Shown: in pieces, positions 34,652-42,699 of the stretch
Numbering within the stretch: the first letter of the stretch is position 1
Layout: each line of letters opens with the position of its first letter
NCBI RefSeq assembly: GCF_002256285.1
Contig: NZ_NKJE01000004.1
Span: 149,745 to 213,744 of the forward strand
Length of the DNA stretch: 64,000 bases
Direction: 5' to 3'
Source of the DNA: Flavobacterium sp. BFFFF1
GTDB lineage: Bacteria > Bacteroidota > Bacteroidia > Flavobacteriales > Flavobacteriaceae
Program-made: the position numbers and the translations under genes
The notes under the pieces: model-generated
What the model was told of the DNA's origin: nothing
What the model saw: the letters and a program-made list of their open reading frames with translations, nothing else
Database searches by the model: none

Positions 34652-36674
34652 GATCAATATTGTTTTGTAGTGAAACCGTTACTGTAGTGCCTTCATTCAA
34701 TTCCGATTTGATATCGAACTTTGCCCCAATTTCTTTCATCCTTTTTTTCATATTGCCAAGTCCATTTCCCGCATTGCTTTCCGCCATATCGAATCCGATC
34801 CCGTTGTCTCTGATCTCAATAATGGTCGTATTGCGCTCTGATTTCGCTTCAATTACAATTTTAGAAGCGTGCGCATATTTCATGGCGTTGTTTACGGCTT
34901 CCTGAATGGTTCTGTACAGGTTTATTCCTTGAAGCGAGGAGAAGCTCAGGTGTTTGAGGCTTTCATCGAGGTGGAAACGGTAATCAATATTGGACTGGGC
35001 AGATTTGGCTTTTTCAAGGAAATTGAAAATTCGCGAACGCAGTTCCTCAAATGAAATTTCGCTGTGGTTCATCGCCCAGATCGTATCGCGAAGTTCCACG
35101 ATCGTTGATTTCGTAAAATCGCTGATGCTGTCCAGTTTCTCGTTCAGTTTCGTGTTCTGGAGATTGAATCCAAATTTCACGTTGTCGACTGAGGAGATGA
35201 TGAAGGTGAGCTGTGCGCCAATATTATCATGCAAATCCCGTGAAATGCTCAACCGTTGTTCCTGAAGTTTGTTTTGGGTTTCAATCAGCGAAATGGCTTC
35301 CCTGAGCTGGTATTCCTTTTGCTGCTGCCCCACTTTTAATTTTTGCTGGCGGTAAATCAGGTAAGACAATACCATCAGGAAAAAGGCCAGCGCCGCAAGC
35401 ATGATGATCGTCGTCGTCTTCTTTTTGGATTCTGTCGATTTCTTTAGCAGCGCAACCTTACTTTCCGCGAGTTGCTTTTCCTTGATTGCCGTTTCATATT
35501 TTACCTGTGCATCCTTAAAGAATTGCTGCTTTTCCCTACCCAGAATGCTGTCCTTGTAAGCGACGTATAATTTATGATGGTGGATTGCTTTCTTATAATC
35601 CCCGGTGGTTTCGTACGCCTGTGACAGTTCGTTATAGATTTCAGCAATGTCATCCTTACGGTCAATTTGTGTGGCTTCGCCTAAAAGTTCGTTGAGCAGG
35701 CGAATTGCCTTTGCCGATTGCCCTTCAAGGAGGTAAATTCTGGCCAGGTTTGTATTGACGGGATACTTTTCGTACGTGTTTTTCTTATACTCTTTTGCCA
35801 ACAGTAATGCCTCTCCAATGAGCTTTTTTGCTTCGGTAATCTGATTTTTCGCCATAGCCAAAGTGATCTTTGACTTCAGCAATTCAAATCTAAAACCACC
35901 GAGATGCTCGGCGTCAGCGAGCTGCAATCCTGCTGAGATATACTTTTCCGCTTCGGTATTTTTTCCAGATTCCACAAGCAACGAAGACAACAGCGCATAC
36001 GCCGTAAGCAGCCCCTCAGGATTGTCCTGCTTCGCACTCAGGGCGAGATGCAGGGCCTTGCGCACCACACCTTCTGCCTTTGTATTGTCACCGATTGTCC
36101 GGTAGAGTTCTGAAACGTTATTGAAGAGCGACACTTTAATGTACCGGTACTTTGTGGTGTCTACATATTTCGCTGCATCGAGCAGGTTCTTAATCGCGAG
36201 GTCGTACCTCCCCTTCACCTGATAAATATTGGCAATATTATTCTTTGATATGGCAACGCCAATACCGTCCTGCTGCGACTCAAAAACAGCATCTGCCATC
36301 CGGAAATATTTCATCGACTGATCCAGGTCCTCTTTGTTGAAACAGGCTTCTGCATACTGGCTGTAGGCGCACGCGAGCTGTTCGTAGACTTTATGATCCT
36401 TACAATATTTCTCAGCTTTCCTAAACGCAACATATGACCCTGCGTAATCCCTTTGGAAATTCTTTTCTTCAATTAGTTTGACGAGATACGTGGCGACGTG
36501 GTATTTATCCTTCCGCTTTTGCGCCTGCCTGATTCCGTTAAGGATATGCTGGTGTGCCCTTTCAGGGTACTTGACATGGTCGCGCTCATACCATTGCATC
36601 ACGCTATCCGGATCAGTAGTTTGTGCTGAAACCAAGGTCTGCATGAACAAAAGAAGCAGTACTATTTTTTTCAT
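34644..36674 (-). CDS. TPR-sensor histidine kinase HK3
   Basis: 676 aa. Signal peptide MKKIVLLLLFMQTLVSAQ; TPR array; membrane helix (about 421-445, IIMLAALAFFLMVLSYLIY); coiled coil; phospho-acceptor RDLHDNIGAQLTFIISSVDN (His about 481); HATPase with NNAMKYA, DNGIGFD and GNGLGNMKKR. It has no response regulator of its own: the operon offers only RR2, shared with HK2. The start is 53 nt after the small membrane protein gene. Confidence 0.92.
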   Translation of the reverse strand: MKKIVLLLLFMQTLVSAQTTDPDSVMQWYERDHVKYPERAHQHILNGIRQAQKRKDKYHVATYLVKLIEEKNFQRDYAGSYVAFRKAEKYCKDHKVYEQLACAYSQYAEACFNKEDLDQSMKYFRMADAVFESQQDGIGVAISKNNIANIYQVKGRYDLAIKNLLDAAKYVDTTKYRYIKVSLFNNVSELYRTIGDNTKAEGVVRKALHLALSAKQDNPEGLLTAYALLSSLLVESGKNTEAEKYISAGLQLADAEHLGGFRFELLKSKITLAMAKNQITEAKKLIGEALLLAKEYKKNTYEKYPVNTNLARIYLLEGQSAKAIRLLNELLGEATQIDRKDDIAEIYNELSQAYETTGDYKKAIHHHKLYVAYKDSILGREKQQFFKDAQVKYETAIKEKQLAESKVALLKKSTESKKKTTTIIMLAALAFFLMVLSYLIYRQQKLKVGQQQKEYQLREAISLIETQNKLQEQRLSISRDLHDNIGAQLTFIISSVDNVKFGFNLQNTKLNEKLDSISDFTKSTIVELRDTIWAMNHSEISFEELRSRIFNFLEKAKSAQSNIDYRFHLDESLKHLSFSSLQGINLYRTIQEAVNNAMKYAHASKIVIEAKSERNTTIIEIRDNGIGFDMAESNAGNGLGNMKKRMKEIGAKFDIKSELNEGTTVTVSLQNNIDHA

Positions 36675-36727
36675 AATCCGGTATTCGTTCCTTAAAATTA
36701 AAGAATCGATTTTAAAGTCAGCATGTT

Positions 36728-37027
36728 CTACCTGTCAGATTCATCTTTGAGCAGGTCATTTTTCGAGAGCAGGTCAAAAAGCTCATAGTTCAACCCGAAG
36801 ATGTCTTCGTTGAGCACAATTTTGGTCTTTTTCAGATTTTCACTCATTTCATCAGACAATTTCAGTTGTCCGGACTGAAGCATCTGCTTGCGGGTAATCT
36901 GGACGATGATTTCTTCTAGCGCGGCAATTTTTTTTCGAAACAGTTTCTTTTCGCGATGGAAGTCAATTCCGAGGTAAATAATCGCCGCAAATAGGGACAG
37001 AATAATGGCAATCAGTACAAAGAGCAT
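36728..37027 (-). CDS. Small membrane/coiled-coil protein upstream of HK3 (family member 2)
   Basis: 99 aa. N-terminal membrane helix (LFVLIAIILSLFAAIIYLG), a basic stretch HREKKLFRKK, then helix EEIIVQITRKQMLQSGQLKLSDEMSENL and tail DIFGLNYELFDLLSKNDLLKDE. It aligns along its length with the 94-aa protein at 30907-31191 (D-E-[LM]-x-E-x-L; [ED]I-x2-L-x-Y-x-L-x3-LS-x-N-x-LL). First gene of the HK3-HK2-RR2 operon, with the shared operator 101 nt upstream. Confidence 0.78.
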   Translation of the reverse strand: MLFVLIAIILSLFAAIIYLGIDFHREKKLFRKKIAALEEIIVQITRKQMLQSGQLKLSDEMSENLKKTKIVLNEDIFGLNYELFDLLSKNDLLKDESDR

Positions 37028-37128
37028 AAGCAGGAAATTTAATAAGTGTGTATCTTTGGTTTTGGCTGCCGCTGTTGTAAAGTATGCAGCATATCATTAC
37101 AAATTTCACGCTTTGTCCCGCAGTGTGA

Positions 37129-37148
37129 AATACGCTTTTTTACGTATT
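37129..37148 (-). promoter_or_regulatory. Shared operator, copy 3 (HK3-HK2-RR2 operon)
   Basis: AATACG-CTTTTTTA-CGTATT, perfect outer halves, 101 nt before the small membrane protein start (37027) and 8 nt after the stop codon of the upstream gene. Suggests autoregulation of the kinase/regulator operon. Confidence 0.7.
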
Positions 37149-37156
37149 TTACGTGC

Positions 37157-38581
37157 TTACACTTTCATGAGCTGTGATTTTGGCAACCGCACATGATAGA
37201 TGAATGTTTTGCCGTCCACAGTTCTTATGAAAAATAACTCTTCGTTTTTCTCGTCGTACCAGGGCGATCCATCAAAACTTCCGCTGTTGATTTTACTTCC
37301 CAGATTTACCGGCTCAGACCAGTTTTTCCAACTGTCATCGAGGCGGTAAGAAACGTAAATATCATAGTCTCCGTAACCACTGAAGCCATTGCTGGAGAAC
37401 AACATTGTTTTATTGTCCGAGAGCAGCCTGGGCATACTTTCCTCGCCGGCACTGTTGATTACCTTGCCCATATTCTGCAGAAATCCATACGAGCCGTCTT
37501 CTTTCCGATTGGAGAAATAAAGATCGGCGCCTCCCTGCGTCATGTCTGTTTCAATTCCCATGACAATGGTTTTCGCATCAGCGGTAATGCTCGCTTCGGA
37601 AGTGTCGTCATAGTTGTTGTAAGCCGCCACTTTCAATACACCCGACGGCTCAAAAGCTTCTCCATTGCGGTGGTAAAACATATAGCCGGTTTCTCCTGTT
37701 CCGCGATTATAGCTTTTACCGCCTTTTAACGCCCAGTCACCGCGGGCAGCATAAAGATAATTGAGCTGGTCATCATCATTCAGCGCATTCATCTCCATCG
37801 TGGGTTCAGACCATTTTCCATTTTCTTTTACGCAGGAATAAACGACTTCTTTTGCATTCGTGAATTCGGTGAAGTACATTTTGTTCCCCTCATCGGTAAC
37901 CAATGGATTCGCCGGCAACAGCGTTCCTAAATTCAGGCTTTCGGCCGGGTGTAGGTTTTCGAATGCCGGTGTCGTATTGATCGTTGCCACGATAGGCACT
38001 CCTGCATCTGAAATACCGATGGCGTCCACCTGTTTTTGCCCCGGAACCAGCGCAAAATTGAATTCGATGCGTACCGCGACCACGTTATTGACAGGCTGTT
38101 CCAAAATGGCATTCTCGACGCCCGGATTTACATCCACGTCCGGTGCAGTTTGGATTCTCCTGCGCTTCCTGTTATAGTAATACCGGCGATCCGCCTGGAA
38201 TGTTGCCGCATACACATCCGTTTTCCAATTGATGTTGCGCGTCCAGACGGTCTTGTATTTTCCGGATCCGTCATCCACGGCAATACGGGTGACGCAGCCG
38301 GCATTCATGTTTTCAAATACGGCGACCTGCCTGACTGTCTGCGGTTTTTCAAAACCCACTTCAACCGTCTCACTGCCGTCCAAAGCCTTTTTGGGCATCC
38401 AGGCGTTGGCACTCGGACCCGCCTGAGGAAACGCATCCGGTTTGCCCAGGATACGCTTAATCCCATTCTGTTTTCCGCCGAGATCCGAGGAGAATTTGAT
38501 CAGCTTGCTGGCCCACTGCACCTGCTGGGCATGGGCATTCCATGCAAGGATCAAGCTTATTATTAGTAGTTTACTTTTCAT
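37157..38581 (-). CDS. Secreted PD40 (WD40-like) beta-propeller protein
   Basis: 474 aa from ATG 38581 (MKSKLLIISLILAWNAHAQ signal peptide). The N-terminal half has a discoidin/F5-8C-like look (ALDGSETVEVGFEKPQTVRQVAVFE). The C-terminal half has PD40-type repeats (NKMYFTEFTN, KTMLFSSNGFSGYGDYDIYVSYR, NEELFFIRTVDGKTFIYHV). Similar propellers are found in OmpA-associated envelope proteins; the exact role is unknown. A terminator lies between it and the propeller gene upstream, only ~20 nt before its ATG. Confidence 0.82.
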   Translation of the reverse strand: MKSKLLIISLILAWNAHAQQVQWASKLIKFSSDLGGKQNGIKRILGKPDAFPQAGPSANAWMPKKALDGSETVEVGFEKPQTVRQVAVFENMNAGCVTRIAVDDGSGKYKTVWTRNINWKTDVYAATFQADRRYYYNRKRRRIQTAPDVDVNPGVENAILEQPVNNVVAVRIEFNFALVPGQKQVDAIGISDAGVPIVATINTTPAFENLHPAESLNLGTLLPANPLVTDEGNKMYFTEFTNAKEVVYSCVKENGKWSEPTMEMNALNDDDQLNYLYAARGDWALKGGKSYNRGTGETGYMFYHRNGEAFEPSGVLKVAAYNNYDDTSEASITADAKTIVMGIETDMTQGGADLYFSNRKEDGSYGFLQNMGKVINSAGEESMPRLLSDNKTMLFSSNGFSGYGDYDIYVSYRLDDSWKNWSEPVNLGSKINSGSFDGSPWYDEKNEELFFIRTVDGKTFIYHVRLPKSQLMKV

Positions 38582-38601
38582 ATTGATTGCCTTTAAAAAA
38601 A

Positions 38602-38627
38602 GGGCTGACAAATAAATTCATCAGCCC
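38602..38627 (-). terminator. Terminator just upstream of the PD40 protein start
   Basis: GGGCTGA (38602-38608) and TCAGCCC (38621-38627) with a 12-nt loop, followed on the minus strand by seven Ts. It ends the 38655-40481 gene and lies 20 nt before ATG 38581. Confidence 0.85.
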
Positions 38628-38654
38628 CCACCATAAAAAACATAACCCAAAAAA

Positions 38655-40481
38655 CTAATTGTTGACTTTAATTTTTTCCACTTTTTTACCTTTAAAAGCG
38701 AAAATAAATTCTCCGTCGGTCGTTATGTCAATACCGTCACCATAGGCCGGGCTTCCCCCTTTTCCTTTTGACTGCACCGATCCTTTGGTTTCACCGTTCG
38801 CCATGTCAATACCATAAATGATGTTTTTGCTGTTGCGTTGGTCACGAAGGAAATAATTGTCTCCAATGTGGTAGAAGTAATCCACACCCTTAATTTTCTC
38901 AGAAGCATACGCACGGCTTCCGTCTTTTTTGTTGTACGACGCCAATCCTTTCTCTGACAGGACGATCACCTTATCCCCGAAGTCAATCACGTCAGTGGCT
39001 TTTCCTACTTTGGCATCGTTGTGTTTCACATCGAAAAGCTGGTTCCCAGACTTCACATCGTAGCCGTAAAACTCATCGCCATCGCCTACAAACAACGTGT
39101 TTTTATCTTCGCTCAGGATCAGGTCAGTGATCCGCTTGTCAAAACGTTCTGATCGCCATGCGGTCTTTCCGGTGTTGTTGTCAATGGCAAGGACGCTGTT
39201 CTTTTGGTTTTTGTAATCCCAGAAGATATAAGGTACCCAGGATTTGTAGGTGCCGCCGCCAAAACCACCCATTGCCAATCCGGCTGAGAGCCCGCTAGAT
39301 ACTTCTTCGTACCGCAATTCCTGTACCTGGAATTTTCCGCCCACCTGCACCATCAGCTTGTCACCGGCCAGGTAAATATGTGGCATACAAAATGCCCCGG
39401 TTATTTTCTCTGATGCCCAAAGCAGCTTCCCACTTTCAAGATCGTGTTTTTCAATGTATTTCGTCTTATCGCGATTCCCAAGGATAACCAGATACACCGC
39501 ATTGTCCGTAAACAATGGCTCTGCAATCAGATGGTAATACATGGTTTTCTTTTTACTGCCAAACAATCCGCCGCCATTAGATCCACCCATATCATCGTCG
39601 TAAATGGCGCTCCAAAGTTGTTGCCCGTTGCTGTAATCGTAAACGGTAAGCCCGTTCAGGTGCAAATACAGTTTCCCGCCTTTGATCCACATGTCGACGA
39701 TGGGTTTGCGTGTTACCAATTCTTTCTCGATAATACCGGTAAACGTAGCATCCCACAGTACTTCACCATTTGAGGCATTCAGGCGTACCATTTGGTTTTT
39801 ATAGCCCGCAAACAAGGCTCCGAGCGCCGTCGGCTTGAAGTTAATCATGACGATCTCGTTCTTTTCGGCATTGTAAATGTATTTCCCGACACCGCCTTTG
39901 AAACGGTTGGTTTCCCAGATCTTTTCACCCGTATCCGCCTTGATCAGGATCACCGAATTGCGCTGTGAAATCAGGAAGGCATCGAGTTCAAATATATACT
40001 TTACCGTGTCCAGTTCCCCCTGGTCGCCATCGGCACCGCCTTTGGGGATAAGGTTCTGATACTGTTCTGAATTCCACAATTCCTTACCGGTCGGGATGTC
40101 GATTACGGCAACCCTGTCTGTACCCAATTTCCTTTCGTCAAACAGGAACAGGTAACCGCCCTTGTCTGTCCATACGGTGTATTGGAATTCACATTTGTTG
40201 GTTTTGTTGGTGGTGATTTTCTTGTAATCACCGCTCCAGATTACTTTGCCTTCGGAATTCAATACGGTTGCCGAGTTGTCATCGGTACCAATAATGTATT
40301 TTCCCGAACCGTCTGTCAATGCGAGCCTTGTGGCCTTGTTGTCAAACTCGCCTTCCCAGACCGTTGTAAAATCGCCGGTCTTTTTTCCGGCTTTACTGCC
40401 GCCTCCCAGTAGCTTTCCAAACTGGGCGCTTGCTGTGCCGGCCACTACCAGCGATAGCACTATAAAAGTTAATTTTTTCAT
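38655..40481 (-). CDS. Secreted PQQ-like beta-propeller repeat protein
   Basis: 608 aa. Signal peptide MKKLTFIVLSLVVAGTASAQ, then PQQ-like propeller blades containing recurring G-[KE]-x-[IL]-W motifs (SEGKVIWSGD, PTGKELWNSE, DTGEKIWETN, SNGEVLWDAT, ESGKLLWASE, NTGKTAWRSE). A glycine-rich segment (LGGGSKAGKK) follows the signal. No quinone-site signature is seen, so it is more likely a scaffold or binding protein than a dehydrogenase. 18 nt after the 125-aa protein, probably in one operon. Confidence 0.85.
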   Translation of the reverse strand: MKKLTFIVLSLVVAGTASAQFGKLLGGGSKAGKKTGDFTTVWEGEFDNKATRLALTDGSGKYIIGTDDNSATVLNSEGKVIWSGDYKKITTNKTNKCEFQYTVWTDKGGYLFLFDERKLGTDRVAVIDIPTGKELWNSEQYQNLIPKGGADGDQGELDTVKYIFELDAFLISQRNSVILIKADTGEKIWETNRFKGGVGKYIYNAEKNEIVMINFKPTALGALFAGYKNQMVRLNASNGEVLWDATFTGIIEKELVTRKPIVDMWIKGGKLYLHLNGLTVYDYSNGQQLWSAIYDDDMGGSNGGGLFGSKKKTMYYHLIAEPLFTDNAVYLVILGNRDKTKYIEKHDLESGKLLWASEKITGAFCMPHIYLAGDKLMVQVGGKFQVQELRYEEVSSGLSAGLAMGGFGGGTYKSWVPYIFWDYKNQKNSVLAIDNNTGKTAWRSERFDKRITDLILSEDKNTLFVGDGDEFYGYDVKSGNQLFDVKHNDAKVGKATDVIDFGDKVIVLSEKGLASYNKKDGSRAYASEKIKGVDYFYHIGDNYFLRDQRNSKNIIYGIDMANGETKGSVQSKGKGGSPAYGDGIDITTDGEFIFAFKGKKVEKIKVNN

Positions 40482-40499
40482 GGTTATTGATGTTTTTGG

Positions 40500-40877
40500 T
40501 TATTCAAATATGGCGTTGTAGCGTACTTTATAACGCTGCTGTTTCTGGAGTTTAAAGAAGAACTTGTGGTCAAGGATATAATCTGACATCCAGTTGATGA
40601 AATCGATATTTTTGATGTCACTGTCTACTTTAAAGAAAGTGGATACTTTTCCGTTTTGTACGACGCCCACATCAAATACCATCGTTCCTTTCACATCGGC
40701 AAACTTCTTTGCCTTGACTTTCAGGAACTCTTTCGAGGTGAACAAAGTATTGATTTCGTTGGTGACGGCTTCCTGAACCTGTTCCTCATCCGTCAATGTC
40801 TGTTTTTTCTGGGCATTAGCTCCGGTGGCAAATACCAACACCAGCAAAAAGCTCCAGATTATTTTTTTTGTTTTCAT
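40500..40877 (-). CDS. Small secreted protein, TonB-C-like fold possible
   Basis: 125 aa. Signal peptide MKTKKIIWSFLLVLVFATGANAQ. The mature part has GTMVFDVGVVQNGKVSTFFKV, which resembles the beta strands of TonB C-terminal-like domains in Bacteroidota, and ends in a basic stretch KLQKQQRYKVRYNAIFE. I cannot name a function. First gene of a two-gene unit with the PQQ-like propeller; a perfect 20-bp palindrome lies 59 nt before its start. Confidence 0.7.
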   Translation of the reverse strand: MKTKKIIWSFLLVLVFATGANAQKKQTLTDEEQVQEAVTNEINTLFTSKEFLKVKAKKFADVKGTMVFDVGVVQNGKVSTFFKVDSDIKNIDFINWMSDYILDHKFFFKLQKQQRYKVRYNAIFE

Positions 40878-40936
40878 CGTAGTTGTTTTTATGGGTGATT
40901 GCTTTTACGAAACTCCGATTATTTGGGTACGGGTGC

Positions 40937-40956
40937 AATACGACATATGTCGTATT
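40937..40956 (-). promoter_or_regulatory. Shared operator, copy 4 (perfect 20-bp palindrome)
   Basis: AATACG-ACATATGT-CGTATT, fully palindromic including the centre. 59 nt upstream of ATG 40877. Confidence 0.75.
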
Positions 40957-40963
40957 TTTCACA

Positions 40964-40998
40964 TAAAAAAAGGCGCCTGTATGATCAGGCGCCTTACT
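40964..40998 (-). terminator. Terminator after lipoprotein 2
   Basis: AAGGCGCCTG (40970-40979) pairs perfectly with CAGGCGCCTT (40986-40995), 6-nt loop, and a T-run follows on the minus strand. Confidence 0.9.
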
Positions 40999-41009
40999 GA
41001 AGACTGTTG

Positions 41010-41522
41010 TTAGTTTGCGAAAGTCCCTCTGAATTTTCCATTGGTCACTGCCTTTTGTCCGGTACAGTCGTCTGTTTTTCCGGTAAAGCTGAAAGTACCT
41101 TCGATTTTCGTATCGCTGATCGAAGTTACCGTGACTGTTCCCGTAGCACCCGTACAATCTGCATCGCTGGCGTAGGCCATTTGCGAAGACGTAGCGCTGT
41201 AAACCAGCGTCAGGTCGTTGCTTGGACCTGCAGGATAAGTACCCGTGGCAGTGATGTTGTGCAGCACAATCTCCATAGCATCCGTAGTAGAGGATACGCC
41301 CGTAATGGTGATAAAAGTGTCTGAACCGCTGACAATTCTCGAGGCGCTCGCAGAACTCTGTCCCTGCACTTCAAAAGTCTCAAAAGCTGTCCCATCTACG
41401 CTCGCGTTGATGTACGTGGCTGCATTGCTGCCGCTTCCGCCGTCGCTGTCACTGCTGCACGAAGAAAGTGCAATTGCTAATGCTGCCATGGCTGTGAATC
41501 CGAATTTTTTCATTGTTTTCAT
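41010..41522 (-). CDS. DUF6252-like lipoprotein 2
   Basis: 170 aa. Lipobox ALSSC followed by SSDSDGGSGS, the same membrane-release spacer type as lipoprotein 1. The beta-rich domain has SGSDTFITITGVSSTTDAMEIVLHN, GTYPAG and the ending TKIEGTFSFTG...VTNGKFRGTF. Clear homologue of 31322-31846. Single-gene unit bounded by its own operator (59 nt upstream) and a strong terminator. Role unknown. Confidence 0.85.
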   Translation of the reverse strand: MKTMKKFGFTAMAALAIALSSCSSDSDGGSGSNAATYINASVDGTAFETFEVQGQSSASASRIVSGSDTFITITGVSSTTDAMEIVLHNITATGTYPAGPSNDLTLVYSATSSQMAYASDADCTGATGTVTVTSISDTKIEGTFSFTGKTDDCTGQKAVTNGKFRGTFAN

Positions 41523-41531
41523 GATGTAAAA

Positions 41532-41558
41532 GATTTGTGATTATTTATTTGACAAATC
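41532..41558 (-). promoter_or_regulatory. Leader inverted repeat of lipoprotein 2
   Basis: GATTTGT and ACAAATC separated by 13 nt, between the operator and the ATG. It may form a hairpin in the message leader. Confidence 0.35.
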
Positions 41559-41581
41559 TGCGACAATCGGAAAACGGATTC

Positions 41582-41601
41582 AATACGTAGAAATTCGTAT
41601 T
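41582..41601 (-). promoter_or_regulatory. Shared operator, copy 5 (lipoprotein 2)
   Basis: AATACG-TAGAAATT-CGTATT, perfect halves, 59 nt before ATG 41522, exactly the spacing of copy 4 and within 1 nt of copy 2. Confidence 0.75.
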
Positions 41602-41676
41602 TTGTTTAAGATCGGGAGTTGGGAGATCGGGAAATCGGAAGTTCAAAAGCCTGTAGGTCCATTTCCTGGACATCAA

Positions 41677-42633
41677 TCAAAATCGGATGTGAGGAAACTC
41701 GGATTTGAGCTGCGTGATTTCGTTTTGCAGCTGCGCAACGAAAGCCTGATGCTGGGCGGTTTCAGGATTGAAAGGCCGGTGTGCCAATCCTTTCTGGATG
41801 CGGTCGACTTTGTCCATAACCGCATACGCTTTTTGGTCCACATAGGCCGTCTTAAACCGTTCCCAGATGTAGTCGACCGCGGTCTGGCTCGGGTGCAGCA
41901 TGTCTTCCGCATAGAAACGGTAATCCCGCAATTCGTCCATCATGATTTCATAGGACGGAAAGTATGACGCCGATTCCTTGTCGGTTAAGCCGTTCAGAAC
42001 CGTGTGGACCGCGGCAATCAAATGGGATTTGCTCCATTGGTTTTCGGGAAAGCCGTCCTTGATGTGCCGGACAGGTGATACCGTCAGGATGATGTGGCAA
42101 TCGGGATTCAGAAACCGCGCGCCGGCGATGATTTCCTGCAGGCTTTCCGCAATCGCATCCACCGAAAGCAATTCCTTCCGAAACGATTTTGCGGGCAGCT
42201 TATGGCAGTTGGCCACCGCTTCGTTTGTGTCACTATGCCTGTAAATCCAGGAAGTCCCCAGCGTCACAATCAGGTGCGACGCGCCGGACAATGCCTGCCT
42301 CAATTGCTGTGCCGCATCGTTGAGATTGTCGAGTAACTGCGCCTTGTTGCTGTTGCTTAGTGCGGAATGGGCATCGAAACAGTGCCAAACGTCATGGTGC
42401 ATAAACACATCCGAGGCTGTAAACTGTTTCCCAGTCACTGCAAAGCTGATGATCTTCGCCAATGCCAACGGCTGGAAGATGATGCCAAACGGGTTCACGG
42501 TATTCGAGAACTTATAATAGCCGAATTGATCCGCCATATTTTCTGCAAAACACGACCCCAAAGACACGACTGCTGAATGGTAACCGATTTTATGACTACT
42601 TTCCGGAATGGTAATTTGGGTGGTGAACTGCAT
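41677..42633 (-). CDS. GSCFA domain protein
   Basis: 318 aa. It carries the family signature near the N-terminus: VVSLGSCFAENMADQFGYY (about 24-42). Other family blocks are PFGIIFQPLALAK, LIVTLGTSWIY, LTVSPVRHIKDGF, and YFPSYEIMMDELRDYRFYAEDMLHPS. The fold is thought to be SGNH-hydrolase-like, with Ser in GSC and a D-x-x-H in EDMLHPS; substrate not known. The upstream region is the 21-bp minisatellite. Confidence 0.9.
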   Translation of the reverse strand: MQFTTQITIPESSHKIGYHSAVVSLGSCFAENMADQFGYYKFSNTVNPFGIIFQPLALAKIISFAVTGKQFTASDVFMHHDVWHCFDAHSALSNSNKAQLLDNLNDAAQQLRQALSGASHLIVTLGTSWIYRHSDTNEAVANCHKLPAKSFRKELLSVDAIAESLQEIIAGARFLNPDCHIILTVSPVRHIKDGFPENQWSKSHLIAAVHTVLNGLTDKESASYFPSYEIMMDELRDYRFYAEDMLHPSQTAVDYIWERFKTAYVDQKAYAVMDKVDRIQKGLAHRPFNPETAQHQAFVAQLQNEITQLKSEFPHIRF

Positions 42634-42699
42634 AGGATCGAGCGTATATAAATAGTTAAAATCTTCGTTGCTACTTTAATGAATACCACACCAGGTCGG

